Positions 7,198-15,030 are shown, numbered from the stretch's first letter. The stretch: 34,216 nucleotides of DNA from Actinacidiphila oryziradicis (GCF_005047355.1 NZ_SUMC01000078.1:1-34216); one strand, 5' to 3'. Made by a program: numbers and translations. Notes: generated by a model from the letters alone, not told the origin.

Positions 7198-7485
7198 TCA
7201 GTCGGGGATGACGGGCAGCAGGAGGTAGGACGCATACTCCCCGCCGGTGTGCAGGGTGACGGCGCCCCCATAGACGTCGTCGGGCCTGTCGTGGGGGCTG
7301 AAAGAGCTGGAATCAGTCGAATACGCGCACAGGTAGAGCGGTTCGCAGCTCTGGCCGGTGACGATGGGCCTGGCATGGCACCCGCTACATGCGCGTCGAA
7401 CTCCTTGCCGAGGCCCGAAAACCGCATCACTGCGTGGCCATCGCCACCGCCCCAGCGGACGTGACCGTCGAGGACCGAGCCAGCA
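7198..7485 (-). pseudogene. C-terminal fragment of an unrecognised protein
   Basis: Two minus-strand frames together read as a plausible protein tail: RWGGGDGHAVMRFSGLGKEF in one, then CHARPIVTGQSCEPLYLCAY ... GGAVTLHTGGEYASYLLLPV ending at 7198. The 5' side runs into the arm-type repeats left of core 2, so the gene seems to have been cut there and frameshifted near 7390. I do not recognise the family. Confidence 0.35.
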
Positions 7486-7490
7486 AGAGG

Positions 7491-7508
7491 GTTGCAGTTT
7501 GGGTTGCA
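7491..7508. repeat. Arm-type repeat pair C (left of core 2)
   Basis: GTTGCA at 7491-7496 and 7503-7508, 12 bp apart, about 100 bp left of the tRNA-Ser core. It is the GTTGCA version of the pairs seen at the other cores. Confidence 0.55.
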
Positions 7509-7604
7509 TTCAGCCCCGTTCGCGGGCGTCCACAGGGTGCCTGTCGAAGCGCTCAGCAGCAGGTCGGGACGTTGACGGCCGTTGCCGAACACCCGGACGA
7601 ACAT

Positions 7605-7659
7605 TTGGAAAGCGCGTTGGGGGCAACCCCTCACGAGTTCGAATCTCGTATCCTCCGCA
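7605..7659 (+). repeat. tRNA-Ser(GGA) 3' half, attachment core 2
   Basis: Same 55-base segment as core 1 with one change in the anticodon stem (AAGCGC for AAGCGT). Five bases to its left (GAACA) also match core 3. The downstream terminator seen at the other cores is missing. Confidence 0.85.
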
Positions 7660-7702
7660 CCGGCTGACCAGCCAAATGGCCGGGCTCCCCACCCGTGACC
7701 GA

Positions 7703-7808
7703 GGGCACGACGGTGTCCGGAACGCCGAGGATCAGCAAAATCGCGCCCGCAGTGCGGCGGGCGTCATGGGGTCGGCCACCCCGCAGGCTGGCCGTCCGCA
7801 GAGGAGCT
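7703..7808 (-). pseudogene. int: Integrase 2, short box-II remnant
   Basis: One minus-strand frame reads PLRTASLRGGRPHDARRTAG and continues AILLILGVPDTVV. This aligns with the box II region of integrases 1 and 3 (GVRDGRLHDARHTAG, LLLLGVPD). Only about 35 residues remain; the catalytic Tyr region and everything before the Arg/His box are gone. It lies right of core 2, exactly where the other integrases lie relative to theirs. Confidence 0.7.
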
Positions 7809-7887
7809 CATGTGAAGCCGCAGAGGCGTCTCGTCGGGATGGCTCGGATTCTGCTGGCGCACCGAAATCTCGCGCGGCTCCGCGCAC

Positions 7888-8451
7888 TTAGCGCGCCACG
7901 CGGTAGCGGAGGTGGACGACTCTCGAGCTGAAGGTGCGGGTCTCGACGAGTTCGAGATCCACCCGGCGCTCGCGTTGGGGAAAGAACGGAATGCCACCGC
8001 CAACCAGCACCGGGTAGACCATGGCCCGGTACTCGTCGATCAGACCCAACGCGGCCGCCTCGGCGGCGAGAGCCGCGCCGCCGATCGCGATGTTGCCGTC
8101 CCCCGGCTCGGCTCGCAACCGCTCGATCTCCTCCGCCAGGCCGCCGGAAGCCAGGCGGGCATTGCCTTGCACCGCCGACAGCGTGGTGGAGAACACCACC
8201 TTTGGGAGCGGCTTCCAGATCGCGGCCCACTCGAGCATTGAGTCGTCGAGCGATGGATCCTGGTCGGCGGTCTCCCAGTACAGCATCGTCTCGTACAGCC
8301 GTCGTCCCAACAGGTGGACGCCGACCTCTCGAATCTCGTCGGTGGCGAAGCGAAAGACCTCCTCGTCGGGCGCCGTCCAGTCGAAGTCGCCGTCCGGCCC
8401 GACGATGTAGCCGTCAAGTGAGACGCTCATCGAATAGGTCACGCTGCGCAT
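7888..8451 (-). CDS. Dihydrofolate-reductase-like / RibD C-terminal family reductase
   Basis: Complete 187-residue protein. AGGAGG stands about 8 nt before ATG 8451. Family signatures are SMSVSLDGYIVGPDGDFDW at the N-terminus, LLGRRLYETM near residue 50, and GGAALAAEAAALGLIDEY followed by VYPVLVGGG near residues 123-150. Members reduce pteridine- or pyrimidine-like substrates with NADPH; many Streptomyces paralogues have no assigned substrate, and this one has no pathway neighbours to narrow it. It begins next to the integrase 2 remnant and looks like isolated cargo. Confidence 0.9.
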   Translation of the reverse strand: MRSVTYSMSVSLDGYIVGPDGDFDWTAPDEEVFRFATDEIREVGVHLLGRRLYETMLYWETADQDPSLDDSMLEWAAIWKPLPKVVFSTTLSAVQGNARLASGGLAEEIERLRAEPGDGNIAIGGAALAAEAAALGLIDEYRAMVYPVLVGGGIPFFPQRERRVDLELVETRTFSSRVVHLRYRVAR

Positions 8452-8847
8452 CAGAAGTCCTCCTCGGTAACGGGTTCGACAGTACGACCGCCGGACGCCG
8501 CAGGACTCATCGCGGCTCGCGGGATCCCCTGAGCCGAGTCACCTCACGAGATCATTTCGTTAAGAAAACCTCGCTCAGCCACTTCCGGGTTGTTGGGCTG
8601 CATTCGAACGGGCGTCGACAGGGTTCAGGATCCGAGGCGCCGACCAAGATCATTCTCGCGAACGGCACTGTGGACTGGGGGGAGCACTGGAATCGATCCT
8701 GTCCGGTGGGCTACGTTAAGCGGCGATGACTACCGGGACGGCATTGCGCCACACACGGATTGGTGACCCGGCGCTGCTCTGAGCGCCGTACGGGCCGGTG
8801 CTGGCCCGCTGTCGGATCGAGGATCTGGCGCTGCTGCGCGGGCTCCG
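8452..8847. other. Intergenic stretch without a clear gene
   Basis: I see no intact gene. GGGCTGCATTCGAACGGGCG at 8595-8614 resembles the sequence left of core 2 just past its arm sites, so an arm-region remnant may lie here. A short plus-strand piece near 8775-8860 reads protein-like (GPVLARCRIEDLALLRGLRL) but contains a stop and is not recognised. Confidence 0.4.
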
Positions 8848-8895
8848 CCTCCTGTCGTGTTGATCACAGCTCGACACGTCAACCACGACAGGAGG
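8848..8895 (+). promoter_or_regulatory. Leader hairpin covering the ribosome binding site
   Basis: CCTCCTGTCGTG (8848-8859) pairs perfectly with CACGACAGGAGG (8884-8895); a further TTGA/TCAA pairing lies inside, after a one-base bulge. The right arm is the Shine-Dalgarno sequence AGGAGG itself, 5 nt before ATG 8901. If transcribed, the stem would hide the ribosome binding site. Alternatively it is a DNA operator. Confidence 0.6.
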
Positions 8896-8900
8896 AACTC

Positions 8901-9632
8901 ATGCCGATCAAGATGCTGCACATTCCCACCGCGGACGGCCAGGCCGACGCTTTCGCCGCCTTCCCCGACCGTGGGCGGCACCCAGGGGTGCTGATGTACG
9001 CGGATGGCTTCGGTATCCGGCCCGTGCTGCGGGAGATGGCCCACGAACTGGCCGGGCACGGGTATTACGTGCTCGTCCCCAACCTCTTCTACCGGCACGG
9101 CCCGGCACCGGTGATCGAGCTTCCCGAGTACATCGGAGAAGAGGTCCGGTCCGCGGTCTTCGCCCAGCTGATGCCCTTGATCGAGGCGCACACCGCCGAA
9201 CGTGTCCTGAGCGATGCTGACGCCTACCTCAGGTTCCTCACCAGCCAGCCCGAGGTCGCCGCTGGACCGGTCGCGGTGACCGGCTACTGCATAGGCGGCC
9301 TTCTGGCGACGCGCACCGCCGCGGCCCACCCCGGCCAGGTGGCCGCCGTCGCCGCATTCCACGGTCCCGTAGGCGCGGACGGGCCCGACGCCCTCGCCGA
9401 GATCACCGCCCAGGTCCACTTCGGCCACGCCGAAAGCGACCTGACGCCCGAGGCCCTGGGCGAGCTCAACCAGGCCCTGGATGCCGCGGGTGTCGGCTAC
9501 ACCTCCGAGATCTACCCCGGCACCGTCCACGGGTTCACCATGTCCGACACCGACGCCTTCGACCCCGCCGGACTGAAGCGCCACTGGGACCGCCTGCTCC
9601 CCCTCCTCGACCGCACACTAGCCAACAGTTGA
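8901..9632 (+). CDS. Dienelactone hydrolase family protein
   Basis: Start ATG 8901 is set by AGGAGG 5 nt upstream. The product is 243 residues, normal for the family. The cytoplasmic alpha/beta hydrolase has the Cys nucleophile elbow GYCIGG near residue 126, the DGFGIRP loop near residue 35, and a C-terminal His in TVHGFTM. Members open lactone rings or cleave esters; the best-known role is in chloroaromatic degradation, but many Streptomyces members are general esterases. It has no catabolic neighbours. The unusual leader hairpin suggests translation control. A very long perfect terminator follows at 9695. Confidence 0.9.
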   Translation: MPIKMLHIPTADGQADAFAAFPDRGRHPGVLMYADGFGIRPVLREMAHELAGHGYYVLVPNLFYRHGPAPVIELPEYIGEEVRSAVFAQLMPLIEAHTAERVLSDADAYLRFLTSQPEVAAGPVAVTGYCIGGLLATRTAAAHPGQVAAVAAFHGPVGADGPDALAEITAQVHFGHAESDLTPEALGELNQALDAAGVGYTSEIYPGTVHGFTMSDTDAFDPAGLKRHWDRLLPLLDRTLANS

Positions 9633-9694
9633 GGGCTCCGGCTCGGAAACCAAACCTGAAGTACACGGCTACGGAGTTCCTAGCGATGTTTCGA

Positions 9695-9737
9695 AGCCCG
9701 TGGTGAGGGCGGGCTCAGCCCGCCCTCACCACGGGCT
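9695..9737. terminator. Long perfect palindromic terminator
   Basis: A 43-base perfect palindrome around a single central C (9716), beginning AGCCCGTGGTGAGGG; the potential stem is about 20 bp. It separates the plus-strand hydrolase from the minus-strand LD-carboxypeptidase and could end both. Confidence 0.8.
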
Positions 9738-9753
9738 GGGGAGCCATTGAGCT

Positions 9754-9787
9754 CTTTCAGAGTGGCCACCGATCGGGTGATGGTCAC
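9754..9787 (+). repeat. 34-bp direct repeat, left copy
   Basis: 30 of 34 bases match 10977-11010 in the same orientation. Both contain CACCGATCGGGTGA, itself a near-palindrome around GATC. The two copies bracket the LD-carboxypeptidase gene. Confidence 0.7.
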
Positions 9788-9858
9788 CCGACAGTCAATC
9801 GGCATCCGCCTGACCAGCAGGTTGGGCAGGCCCCATGAAACTCACTGATCCGCGTCGC

Positions 9859-10881
9859 TCAGCCGCCCGGTCCGGTCACCATGAGCGGGCGTACCGCCGG
9901 TTCGAGCAGCGACAATGTCCGCTGCTGCGCGTCGAGGGCGACGCGGATGCCAACCGGCATCGGCAGATTCGGGCCGGCGTGTCCGAACTCGACGTTGCCC
10001 AGGACCGGGATGTCACGGTCGCCGAGGACGTCGAGGACGATCTCGGGCAGGGTCGGGGACGCGTCGGGCGAGTCGAGTCCGTCGATCGCGTACGGGATGC
10101 CCACGACCATGCCGGAGATCCGATCGAGGATGCCGCAGTGCCGCAGTACCTGTAGATAGCTCCACACATACGATGCTTGGCCGCCCATCTCCTCCCAGAA
10201 CAGCACCGCGCCGTCGAACCATTCGAGCGGCAGCGCGTAAGGCGTCGCCTGCGCCAGCACGATGCGATTGATCACCCCGCCGATCAGCCGGCCTTCGGTG
10301 CGACCAGCACGCCAGCACTCCCACGACGGGGTGGCTGGCAGCGCACCGATCGGCTCCGTACCGGTCAGCAGCGTCGAGTAGAGCTTTTCAAGTTCCGCTC
10401 TGCGTGCTGCGGGCGCGGCCTGCCAGTGCCCGCCAAGTCCAGGGGTGGCCAAGTCGGCATGGAACCCGACCAGACCCGTGCGCGCGTAGAGCACCAGATG
10501 CAGCAGCGAGATGTCGCTGTAGCCGAGGATCGGCTTGGGGTCGGCAGTGATCGCCTCAACGTCGATCAGGTCGAGGTAACCGAGCACCGTCTGGCCGCCG
10601 TCATGCGCGATGATCGCGCGCACCTCAGGATCACGCAGAAGAGCATTGAATTCCCTGGCGGTCTCCGCCGGCGTAGCCGCGCTCCACCAATGGTGCCGCC
10701 CTGCTTCGAGTAGCGGTGCCCGACGTACGCGGAATCCCATCCGCTCGAGCACGACTACCGCCTGCTCGAGGTCGGGCTCGTAAACGGCATGGAGCGGCCC
10801 GGACAGCGATGCGATAACGACGAGATCTCCGGGCCTCAGGGCACGAGGTCGCAGCGGTTGAGGCAGTGCAGCAAGGGTCAC
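9859..10881 (-). CDS. LD-carboxypeptidase, peptidase family S66 (MccF-like)
   Basis: Complete 340-residue protein beginning GTG 10881. The family layout is visible: RPGDLVVIASLSGP at the N-terminus, the nucleophile Ser in ILGYSDISLLH (residues about 118-128), GRLIGGVINRI with the conserved region near residue 200, and FGHAGPNLPMPVG near residue 300 carrying the catalytic His. S66 enzymes cut the tetrapeptide of peptidoglycan between L- and D-residues, or, in the MccF branch, inactivate microcin-C-like antibiotics. The variant GYSDIS (Ser where Thr is often found) fits either branch. There is no obvious Shine-Dalgarno. It is isolated between two direct repeats. Confidence 0.9.
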   Translation of the reverse strand: MTLAALPQPLRPRALRPGDLVVIASLSGPLHAVYEPDLEQAVVVLERMGFRVRRAPLLEAGRHHWWSAATPAETAREFNALLRDPEVRAIIAHDGGQTVLGYLDLIDVEAITADPKPILGYSDISLLHLVLYARTGLVGFHADLATPGLGGHWQAAPAARRAELEKLYSTLLTGTEPIGALPATPSWECWRAGRTEGRLIGGVINRIVLAQATPYALPLEWFDGAVLFWEEMGGQASYVWSYLQVLRHCGILDRISGMVVGIPYAIDGLDSPDASPTLPEIVLDVLGDRDIPVLGNVEFGHAGPNLPMPVGIRVALDAQQRTLSLLEPAVRPLMVTGPGG

Positions 10882-10976
10882 CGAGGCAGTATCCCGACAC
10901 CCTCAGCAACACGGGACACATTTACCGATCGACCGCCCAGCAGGCATTGCCTACATACCCAACAGGAACAATGAGC

Positions 10977-11010
10977 CTTTCACAGTGGTCACCGATCGGG
11001 TGACGGTTAC
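10977..11010 (+). repeat. 34-bp direct repeat, right copy
   Basis: Partner of 9754-9787, with four mismatches. The similarity fades quickly outside. The copy here merges into the start of the PEP-synthase-like remnant. Confidence 0.7.
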
Positions 11011-11067
11011 TGGGGCAGAACGGGCGAGGCCCATCACGAGGCCACGTTGGCGCGAGCGCCCCACCAC

Positions 11068-11375
11068 ACTCGTGCCCGTGATCCTCGACAACGTCAGGAA
11101 CTTCGAGCCGGACGCCGCCGAGCGGCGCTTCGAGCAAGGGCGGCAGAAGGCGGGCGCGACGACGTGCCGGCCGGCGCCCTGATCGGCCTACCGGTTTCCG
11201 CCGGGACCATCGAGGGAAGGGCCCGCGTCATCCTTGACATGGCGGAGGCCGATCTCGAAGCGGGCGACATCCTGGTCACGACCTTCACGGACCCCAGCTG
11301 GTCGCCGCTGTTCGTCGGAATCGCGGGCCTGGTGACGGAGGTGGGCGGCGTGATGACCCATGGCGCAGTGATGAT
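11068..11375 (+). pseudogene. PEP-synthase / rifampin-phosphotransferase-like C-terminal remnant
   Basis: One plus-strand frame reads LVPVILDNVRNFEPDAAERR, typical of the linker in PEP-utilising phosphotransferases. After a frame change near 11158 the next frame reads DVPAGALIGLPVSAGTIEG, RARVILDMAEADLEAGDILV, then LVTEVGGVMTHGAV. The last piece is the swivelling phosphohistidine domain with its His in THGAV. Sequence stops making sense right after that motif. The ATP-grasp domain and most of the linker are absent. A dead fragment by inference. Confidence 0.75.
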
Positions 11376-11402
11376 CGGCACCGTTCACCGTGTCACCTTC
11401 AC

Positions 11403-11432
11403 TTGACTTCGGAATATATTCCGAAGTACGCT
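11403..11432 (+). promoter_or_regulatory. Leaderless promoter with palindromic operator (antitoxin)
   Basis: TTGACT (11403-11408) and TACGCT (11427-11432) are 18 bp apart. The spacer is filled by the perfect palindrome CTTCGGAATATATTCCGAAG (11407-11426), which extends one base each side. Only 6 nt separate the -10 box from ATG 11439, so the transcript should begin at or next to the start codon. The palindrome is the likely binding site for the antitoxin or toxin-antitoxin complex. Confidence 0.75.
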
Positions 11433-11438
11433 CCACCT

Positions 11439-11900
11439 ATGTCCACTTTGACCGTTTCGTTCTCCGACCTGTCGAAGAACTCCAAGCGGGTTGCCGACAC
11501 CGTCGAACGCGCCCAGCGCGTCCACGTAACGCGCCGCGACGGCGAGGATCTGTACCTCACCACCGAGCGCCATGACCGCCAGCGCGAGGAGACCGCCGAC
11601 GTCACCGCCCGTCTGTTCGCGGCCCTGATCAGCAGCGACGAAGGCGCCCGCGCGATCCTGCTCGCCCTGCCCGAGGTCTTCCCGTGGACCCGGCACCTGT
11701 CGGCCGAGGAAGTGCGCGAGTTCGTCGTCGACCTCGTGAACGCAACCCACGACGCCGCCGAACTGGACGTGCACTCCAACCTGCACCGGGTCATCGTCGA
11801 ATGGCGCGCCACCGCCAGGATCCTCGCGGACCCCGACCTGACGGCACAGCTGACGGCCCCGCTCCCGGACGAGGACCACGGCGAGGTACCCGCTCCATGA
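11439..11900 (+). CDS. Phd/YefM-like antitoxin
   Basis: Start ATG 11439 is 6 nt after a -10 box, without a Shine-Dalgarno; an upstream in-frame ATG at 11403 lies inside the promoter and is rejected. The 153-residue product begins with a Phd/YefM-type fold (VSFSDLSKNSKRVADTVERA, then VHVTRRDGEDLYLTT at residues about 5-45). It is long for this class, with a helical, acidic C-terminal region that probably wraps the toxin. It overlaps the downstream toxin gene by 4 nt (ATGA), giving coupled translation. It probably represses its own promoter through the palindrome. Confidence 0.8.
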   Translation: MSTLTVSFSDLSKNSKRVADTVERAQRVHVTRRDGEDLYLTTERHDRQREETADVTARLFAALISSDEGARAILLALPEVFPWTRHLSAEEVREFVVDLVNATHDAAELDVHSNLHRVIVEWRATARILADPDLTAQLTAPLPDEDHGEVPAP

Positions 11901-12253
11901 GCCCCAAGCGCGGTGACGACGTCCCGCCACCACCCATCGGCAACGAATGGCGCCTCCGTTTCGCCACGAACGACGCAGCCAAAGGCTGGGGCGACCTGTG
12001 CACGGAAGCACCGGGTAACACCCGGCGCTGCTACGAGGCGCTGCGCGCCGACCCTGTCTCCATGAACGACCCCGACCGCCAGCACAGGCTACGCGGACGC
12101 CTCACCACCGTCACCCTTGACGGCACGGAATACCCGCAGCGGGAGTACGAGGTCACCGCCGGCGGCCGCGTCCGCTATCTCGTCGACCAACCCCGCCGGA
12201 CCGTACACCTCGTCTACGCCTCCACCCGGCACCCCAAGGACACCGACAGCTGA
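11897..12253 (+). CDS. RelE/ParE-type toxin
   Basis: 118 residues; the ATG overlaps the antitoxin stop by 4 nt. RelE-superfamily features: WRLRFATNDAAKGWGDLC at the N-terminus, a Leu/Arg core (HRLRGRLTTVTLDG), and the C-terminal strands REYEVTAGGRVRYLVDQ and TVHLVYASTRHPKDTD. Many RelE toxins cleave mRNA in the ribosomal A site, while ParE relatives act on DNA gyrase; the sequence does not decide between these. It forms a classic type II pair with the gene before it, useful for keeping the surrounding mobile DNA. Confidence 0.8.
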   Translation: MSPKRGDDVPPPPIGNEWRLRFATNDAAKGWGDLCTEAPGNTRRCYEALRADPVSMNDPDRQHRLRGRLTTVTLDGTEYPQREYEVTAGGRVRYLVDQPRRTVHLVYASTRHPKDTDS

Positions 12254-12324
12254 ACCAGTCGCACCGCACATGCGCGAATAGCCCCCAACCCGGTGGATCA
12301 TGTCCCGCTTCGTGGTGTAGCCGA

Positions 12325-13023
12325 TCAGTCGGCCGTCGCGTTGGTGGTGTTGGGTAGCGTGGGGGCGTGGTCGAGGCGCTCGGCGGGGTAGACCTGCTCC
12401 ATGCTGCCTTCGGGGAGGTAGCGGCGGGGGAAGGCGATCCATTCGTCGTGCATCTCGAAGAGCACAGCGATGACCAGCCGCAGGAGGGCGTCGTCGTTGG
12501 GGAAGACCTGGACGACGTCGACGCGGCGCTTGATCTCGCGGTTGATCCGTTCCGGCGGGTTGGTGGACTGGATTTTCTTCCAGTGCCGCTCGGGGAAGCC
12601 CGCGAAGGCGGTCAGGTCGTGGCGGTTTGGCGGAGTGCTGAGGATCCGGCGGATGCGGGGGTAGCCGCGTCGGACGCGGCCAGGGGTGAGCTGGTCGGAG
12701 GTGAGGGGTTTCTCCCAGGGTCTGCGGAGGTTGTCCGCGAGGGGTCGGGCTAGGCGTAGTTGGGTGTAGGCGGCGATGATGAGCCAGGTCCATCGGTCGG
12801 CTTGTCCGGGGCGGCGCAGGCGGGGCCGGGTCAGGCCAAGGGTCTGCTTCCAGGAGCGGAACGTGTGTTCGATATCGAATTGGCGGAGGTAGATCCGCCA
12901 CAACCGGTCGATGTCGTGGGCAGCGGCGTCAGGGACGCTTCGCCGTGGCGGGGCTGACGGCCGGGGTGGGGGCAAAAGCCGGTTGTGGCGGCCAGAGTGG
13001 CTCCAGCCTTGTCCTTGGTCCAC
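12325..13023 (-). pseudogene. Chimeric transposase: IS4/IS701-like half fused in frame to an IS256 tail
   Basis: The open frame of 232 codons has two unrelated parts. Residues about 38-131 (IDRLWRIYLRQFDIEHTFRS, DRWTWLIIAAYTQLRLARP, LTPGRVRRGYPRIR) match the C-terminal part of an IS4/IS701-like Streptomyces transposase family. Residues about 135-212 (DLTAFAGFPERHWKKIQSTN, PPERINREIKRRVDVVQVFP, EWIAFPRRYLPEGSM) are the C-terminal part of an IS256 transposase including its catalytic Glu region. The junction is near 12624. Each half lacks the rest of its catalytic triad, so neither can transpose. The fusion probably arose by deletion between neighbouring elements. Confidence 0.8.
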
Positions 13024-13043
13024 CGTGCGTTCGGCTGCGGGAG

Positions 13044-13655
13044 CTATTTGGGCTCACTGTCCGTCGGTGCCGGGGCGGGCTGCGCAAGGCCATCGAGCAG
13101 CAGGTCGATCATGCGACGAGCCTGGTAGTCGGGGAAGGTCTCAACTCCGATGCACAGGTTGCCGATGCCGAGCATGAAGTCGTAGGCCCGTATGTCCGCG
13201 CGTGTGTAGCCAGCGGCGGCGGACGCTTTCAACAGCTGGTCGAGCACGGGCAGCAGGCGCTCGACGAACTCGGCGTGCAGGCTCTCGAACCCGGCTTGGT
13301 CCGAGTGCAGCGCCTCGGCCAGGCCGTGCTTGGTGACCAGGAAATCGGCAAACCGGTTAACCCATACCCGCAAGACCTCATACGGCGTGTCGGCAGCAGG
13401 GGGAATGTGAGCGGCAGCGGAGAGCGCGTCGAGCTGGTGTCTGAAGACGGCGACCACCAAGTCCGCCCGGGTGGGGAAGTGGCGGTAGATGGTGCCCATG
13501 CCGAGGCCCGATTCGGCGGCGATCTCCCGCACGGGAGCGTGGACTCCCGCACGGATGAACACGGCCGCGGCGGCGTCCAGCAGTATCTGCTCATTTCGGC
13601 GGACGTCGGATCTCTTGCGACTGGCAGGGGCTGGCGGCGTATTGGCCGTGGACAT
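13044..13655 (-). CDS. TetR-family transcriptional regulator
   Basis: I choose ATG 13655 (MSTANTPPAPASRKR) because GGGAGG stands 8 nt upstream; the frame is open further to 13727 but overlaps the operator region. 203 residues. The HTH is clear: NEQILLDAAAAVFIRAGVHA, VREIAAESGLGMGTIYRHFP (residues about 19-60). The C-terminal ligand-binding part resembles TetR proteins with SbtR-like tails (FVTK ... LGIGNLCIGVE). It is divergent from an alpha/beta hydrolase gene, with two inverted repeats in between, so it probably represses both. Confidence 0.9.
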   Translation of the reverse strand: MSTANTPPAPASRKRSDVRRNEQILLDAAAAVFIRAGVHAPVREIAAESGLGMGTIYRHFPTRADLVVAVFRHQLDALSAAAHIPPAADTPYEVLRVWVNRFADFLVTKHGLAEALHSDQAGFESLHAEFVERLLPVLDQLLKASAAAGYTRADIRAYDFMLGIGNLCIGVETFPDYQARRMIDLLLDGLAQPAPAPTDSEPK

Positions 13656-13678
13656 CGTGAGCACCTCCCACTTGCAAA

Positions 13679-13723
13679 GCGGAGCAATGCTCCGTATCGT
13701 AATGCGGAGCGACACTCCGTATT
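13679..13723. promoter_or_regulatory. Two operators between the TetR and hydrolase genes
   Basis: Operator 1 is CGGAGC-AAT-GCTCCG (13680-13694), a perfect 6-bp inverted repeat. Operator 2 is AATGCGGAG-CGACA-CTCCGTATT (13701-13723), a 9-bp inverted repeat with one mismatch. Both share the half-site CGGAG. Confidence 0.7.
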
Positions 13724-13786
13724 GCAATGATGCCAGACGCCGCGCAGCACGGGCCGCTGGGCCCCTCCGAGAAAGGCATTCACCTC

Positions 13787-14719
13787 GTGAGCGACACCAC
13801 GCCCGCCGACGGCGGCAACGACTCCACCACCCCGGTCATCTCTGTCAGGCCGGTCGCACTGGCCGCCCCGGACCGCGGCCAGGACCTGCAGGTACGGGTC
13901 ACAGCGCCGACGACTGGCCACAACCTGCCCGTCGTCGTCTTCTCGCACGGCATGACCCTGACCATGGACGACTACGCACCACTGGTCGACTTCTGGGCCG
14001 CCCGCGGGTTCGTCGTCATCCAGCCCACCCATCTCGACTCGCTGGGCCTGCTCCCTGACGACCCGCGCACCCCGCCCATCTGGCGTATCCGCACCGACGA
14101 CCTGACCGGGGTCCTCGACCAACTCGACGCCATCGAAGACGGCGTACCCGGGCTAGCCGGCCGCATCGACCAGGACCGCATCGCGGTCGCCGGACACTCC
14201 TGGGGCGCACAGACCGCCAGCACCCTCGCGGGCGCACGGGTCGTCGACGCCGACGGCACACCTGGTGAGAGCATGAGCGACTCGCGAGTCAGGGCGGCGG
14301 TACTGCTCTGCCTGCCCGGAACCGGCGGCGCCGACCTGAGCCCGCTCGCCGCCCAGTACTTCCCGTTCATGAGCCCTGATTTCGCCGAGCTGAAGACGCC
14401 GAGTCTGATCGTCGCCGGCGACCACGACCAGTCCCCGCTGACGGTGCGCGGTCCGGACTGGTTCACCGATGGCTATCGCCTCAGCTCGGGCGCCACCGAT
14501 CTGCTGACCCTGTTCGGCGCGGAACACGGACTCGGCGGCATCCAGGGTTCCAACGACACGCGGACCACAGACGAAAGCCCCGAGCGCGTCGCGGTCGTCC
14601 AGCACGCCACCCTGGCGTATCTGCGTACCGCGCTGGGCCTCGACAACGACGCGTGGCCTGCCGCCCGTCGAACCCTGACCGCGACCAGCGACCCGCTGGG
14701 AAGGATCGACTCGAAGTGA
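13787..14719 (+). CDS. Alpha/beta hydrolase (chlorophyllase / PAF-acetylhydrolase-like)
   Basis: I choose GTG 13787 (VSDTTPADGG) with a GAGAAAGG-like site upstream; ATG 13727/13730 in the same frame would add 20 residues but lies against operator 2. About 310 residues. The fold signature is complete: oxyanion strand PVVVFSHGMTLTMDDY, nucleophile elbow VAGHSWGAQTAS, Asp in IVAGDHDQSPL and His in LFGAEHGLGG. No signal peptide, so probably cytoplasmic. It faces away from a TetR gene whose operators lie in its promoter, so expression is probably induced by the regulator's ligand, perhaps its ester substrate. Confidence 0.85.
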   Translation: MSDTTPADGGNDSTTPVISVRPVALAAPDRGQDLQVRVTAPTTGHNLPVVVFSHGMTLTMDDYAPLVDFWAARGFVVIQPTHLDSLGLLPDDPRTPPIWRIRTDDLTGVLDQLDAIEDGVPGLAGRIDQDRIAVAGHSWGAQTASTLAGARVVDADGTPGESMSDSRVRAAVLLCLPGTGGADLSPLAAQYFPFMSPDFAELKTPSLIVAGDHDQSPLTVRGPDWFTDGYRLSSGATDLLTLFGAEHGLGGIQGSNDTRTTDESPERVAVVQHATLAYLRTALGLDNDAWPAARRTLTATSDPLGRIDSK

Positions 14720-15030
14720 CCAACCCGCTCGCACCCAGGCCCAGCTTCGCCCCCGGACGGAAGCAACTACCGGCGGCAGCAACGACTTTCGCATGGACAA
14801 CAGCCCACGTCAGCGCCTGTTACAACCCCGTGGCGCAACGCCAAACACGTCAGGACAATCGATACCGGAGCATTGCCAACACCTGCGAATGCCGTTGGGT
14901 GCAGATCTTTTGAGGGTGTCTTGCACGAGCGTGACCTGCGGGTTTCTTGATTCAGCAGCCCGGCTGTACTGCGCCGATGCGGCCGAACGGGGTGCCGCGG
15001 GGCACAGGCGGGAAGGTCGGCCGCGACGGC
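14720..15030. other. Intergenic stretch carrying one arm of an inverted repeat
   Basis: No gene is supported here. The notable feature is the left arm of a 23-bp inverted repeat at 14895-14917, whose other arm lies in the adjacent decayed gene (15080-15102). Confidence 0.5.
14895..14917 (+). repeat. Inverted repeat, left arm
   Basis: 22 of 23 bases match the reverse complement of 15080-15102. The shared core includes GATCTTTTGAGGGT. The pair spans about 208 bp, the size of a small MITE-like unit, though the right arm is readable as protein (LGADLLRV). Confidence 0.6.

Noticed and set aside
10985..11182. Open frame starting at 10985 as an intact small gene
   Set aside because: It begins inside the 34-bp repeat and its readable part is the linker of a truncated PEP-synthase-like gene.
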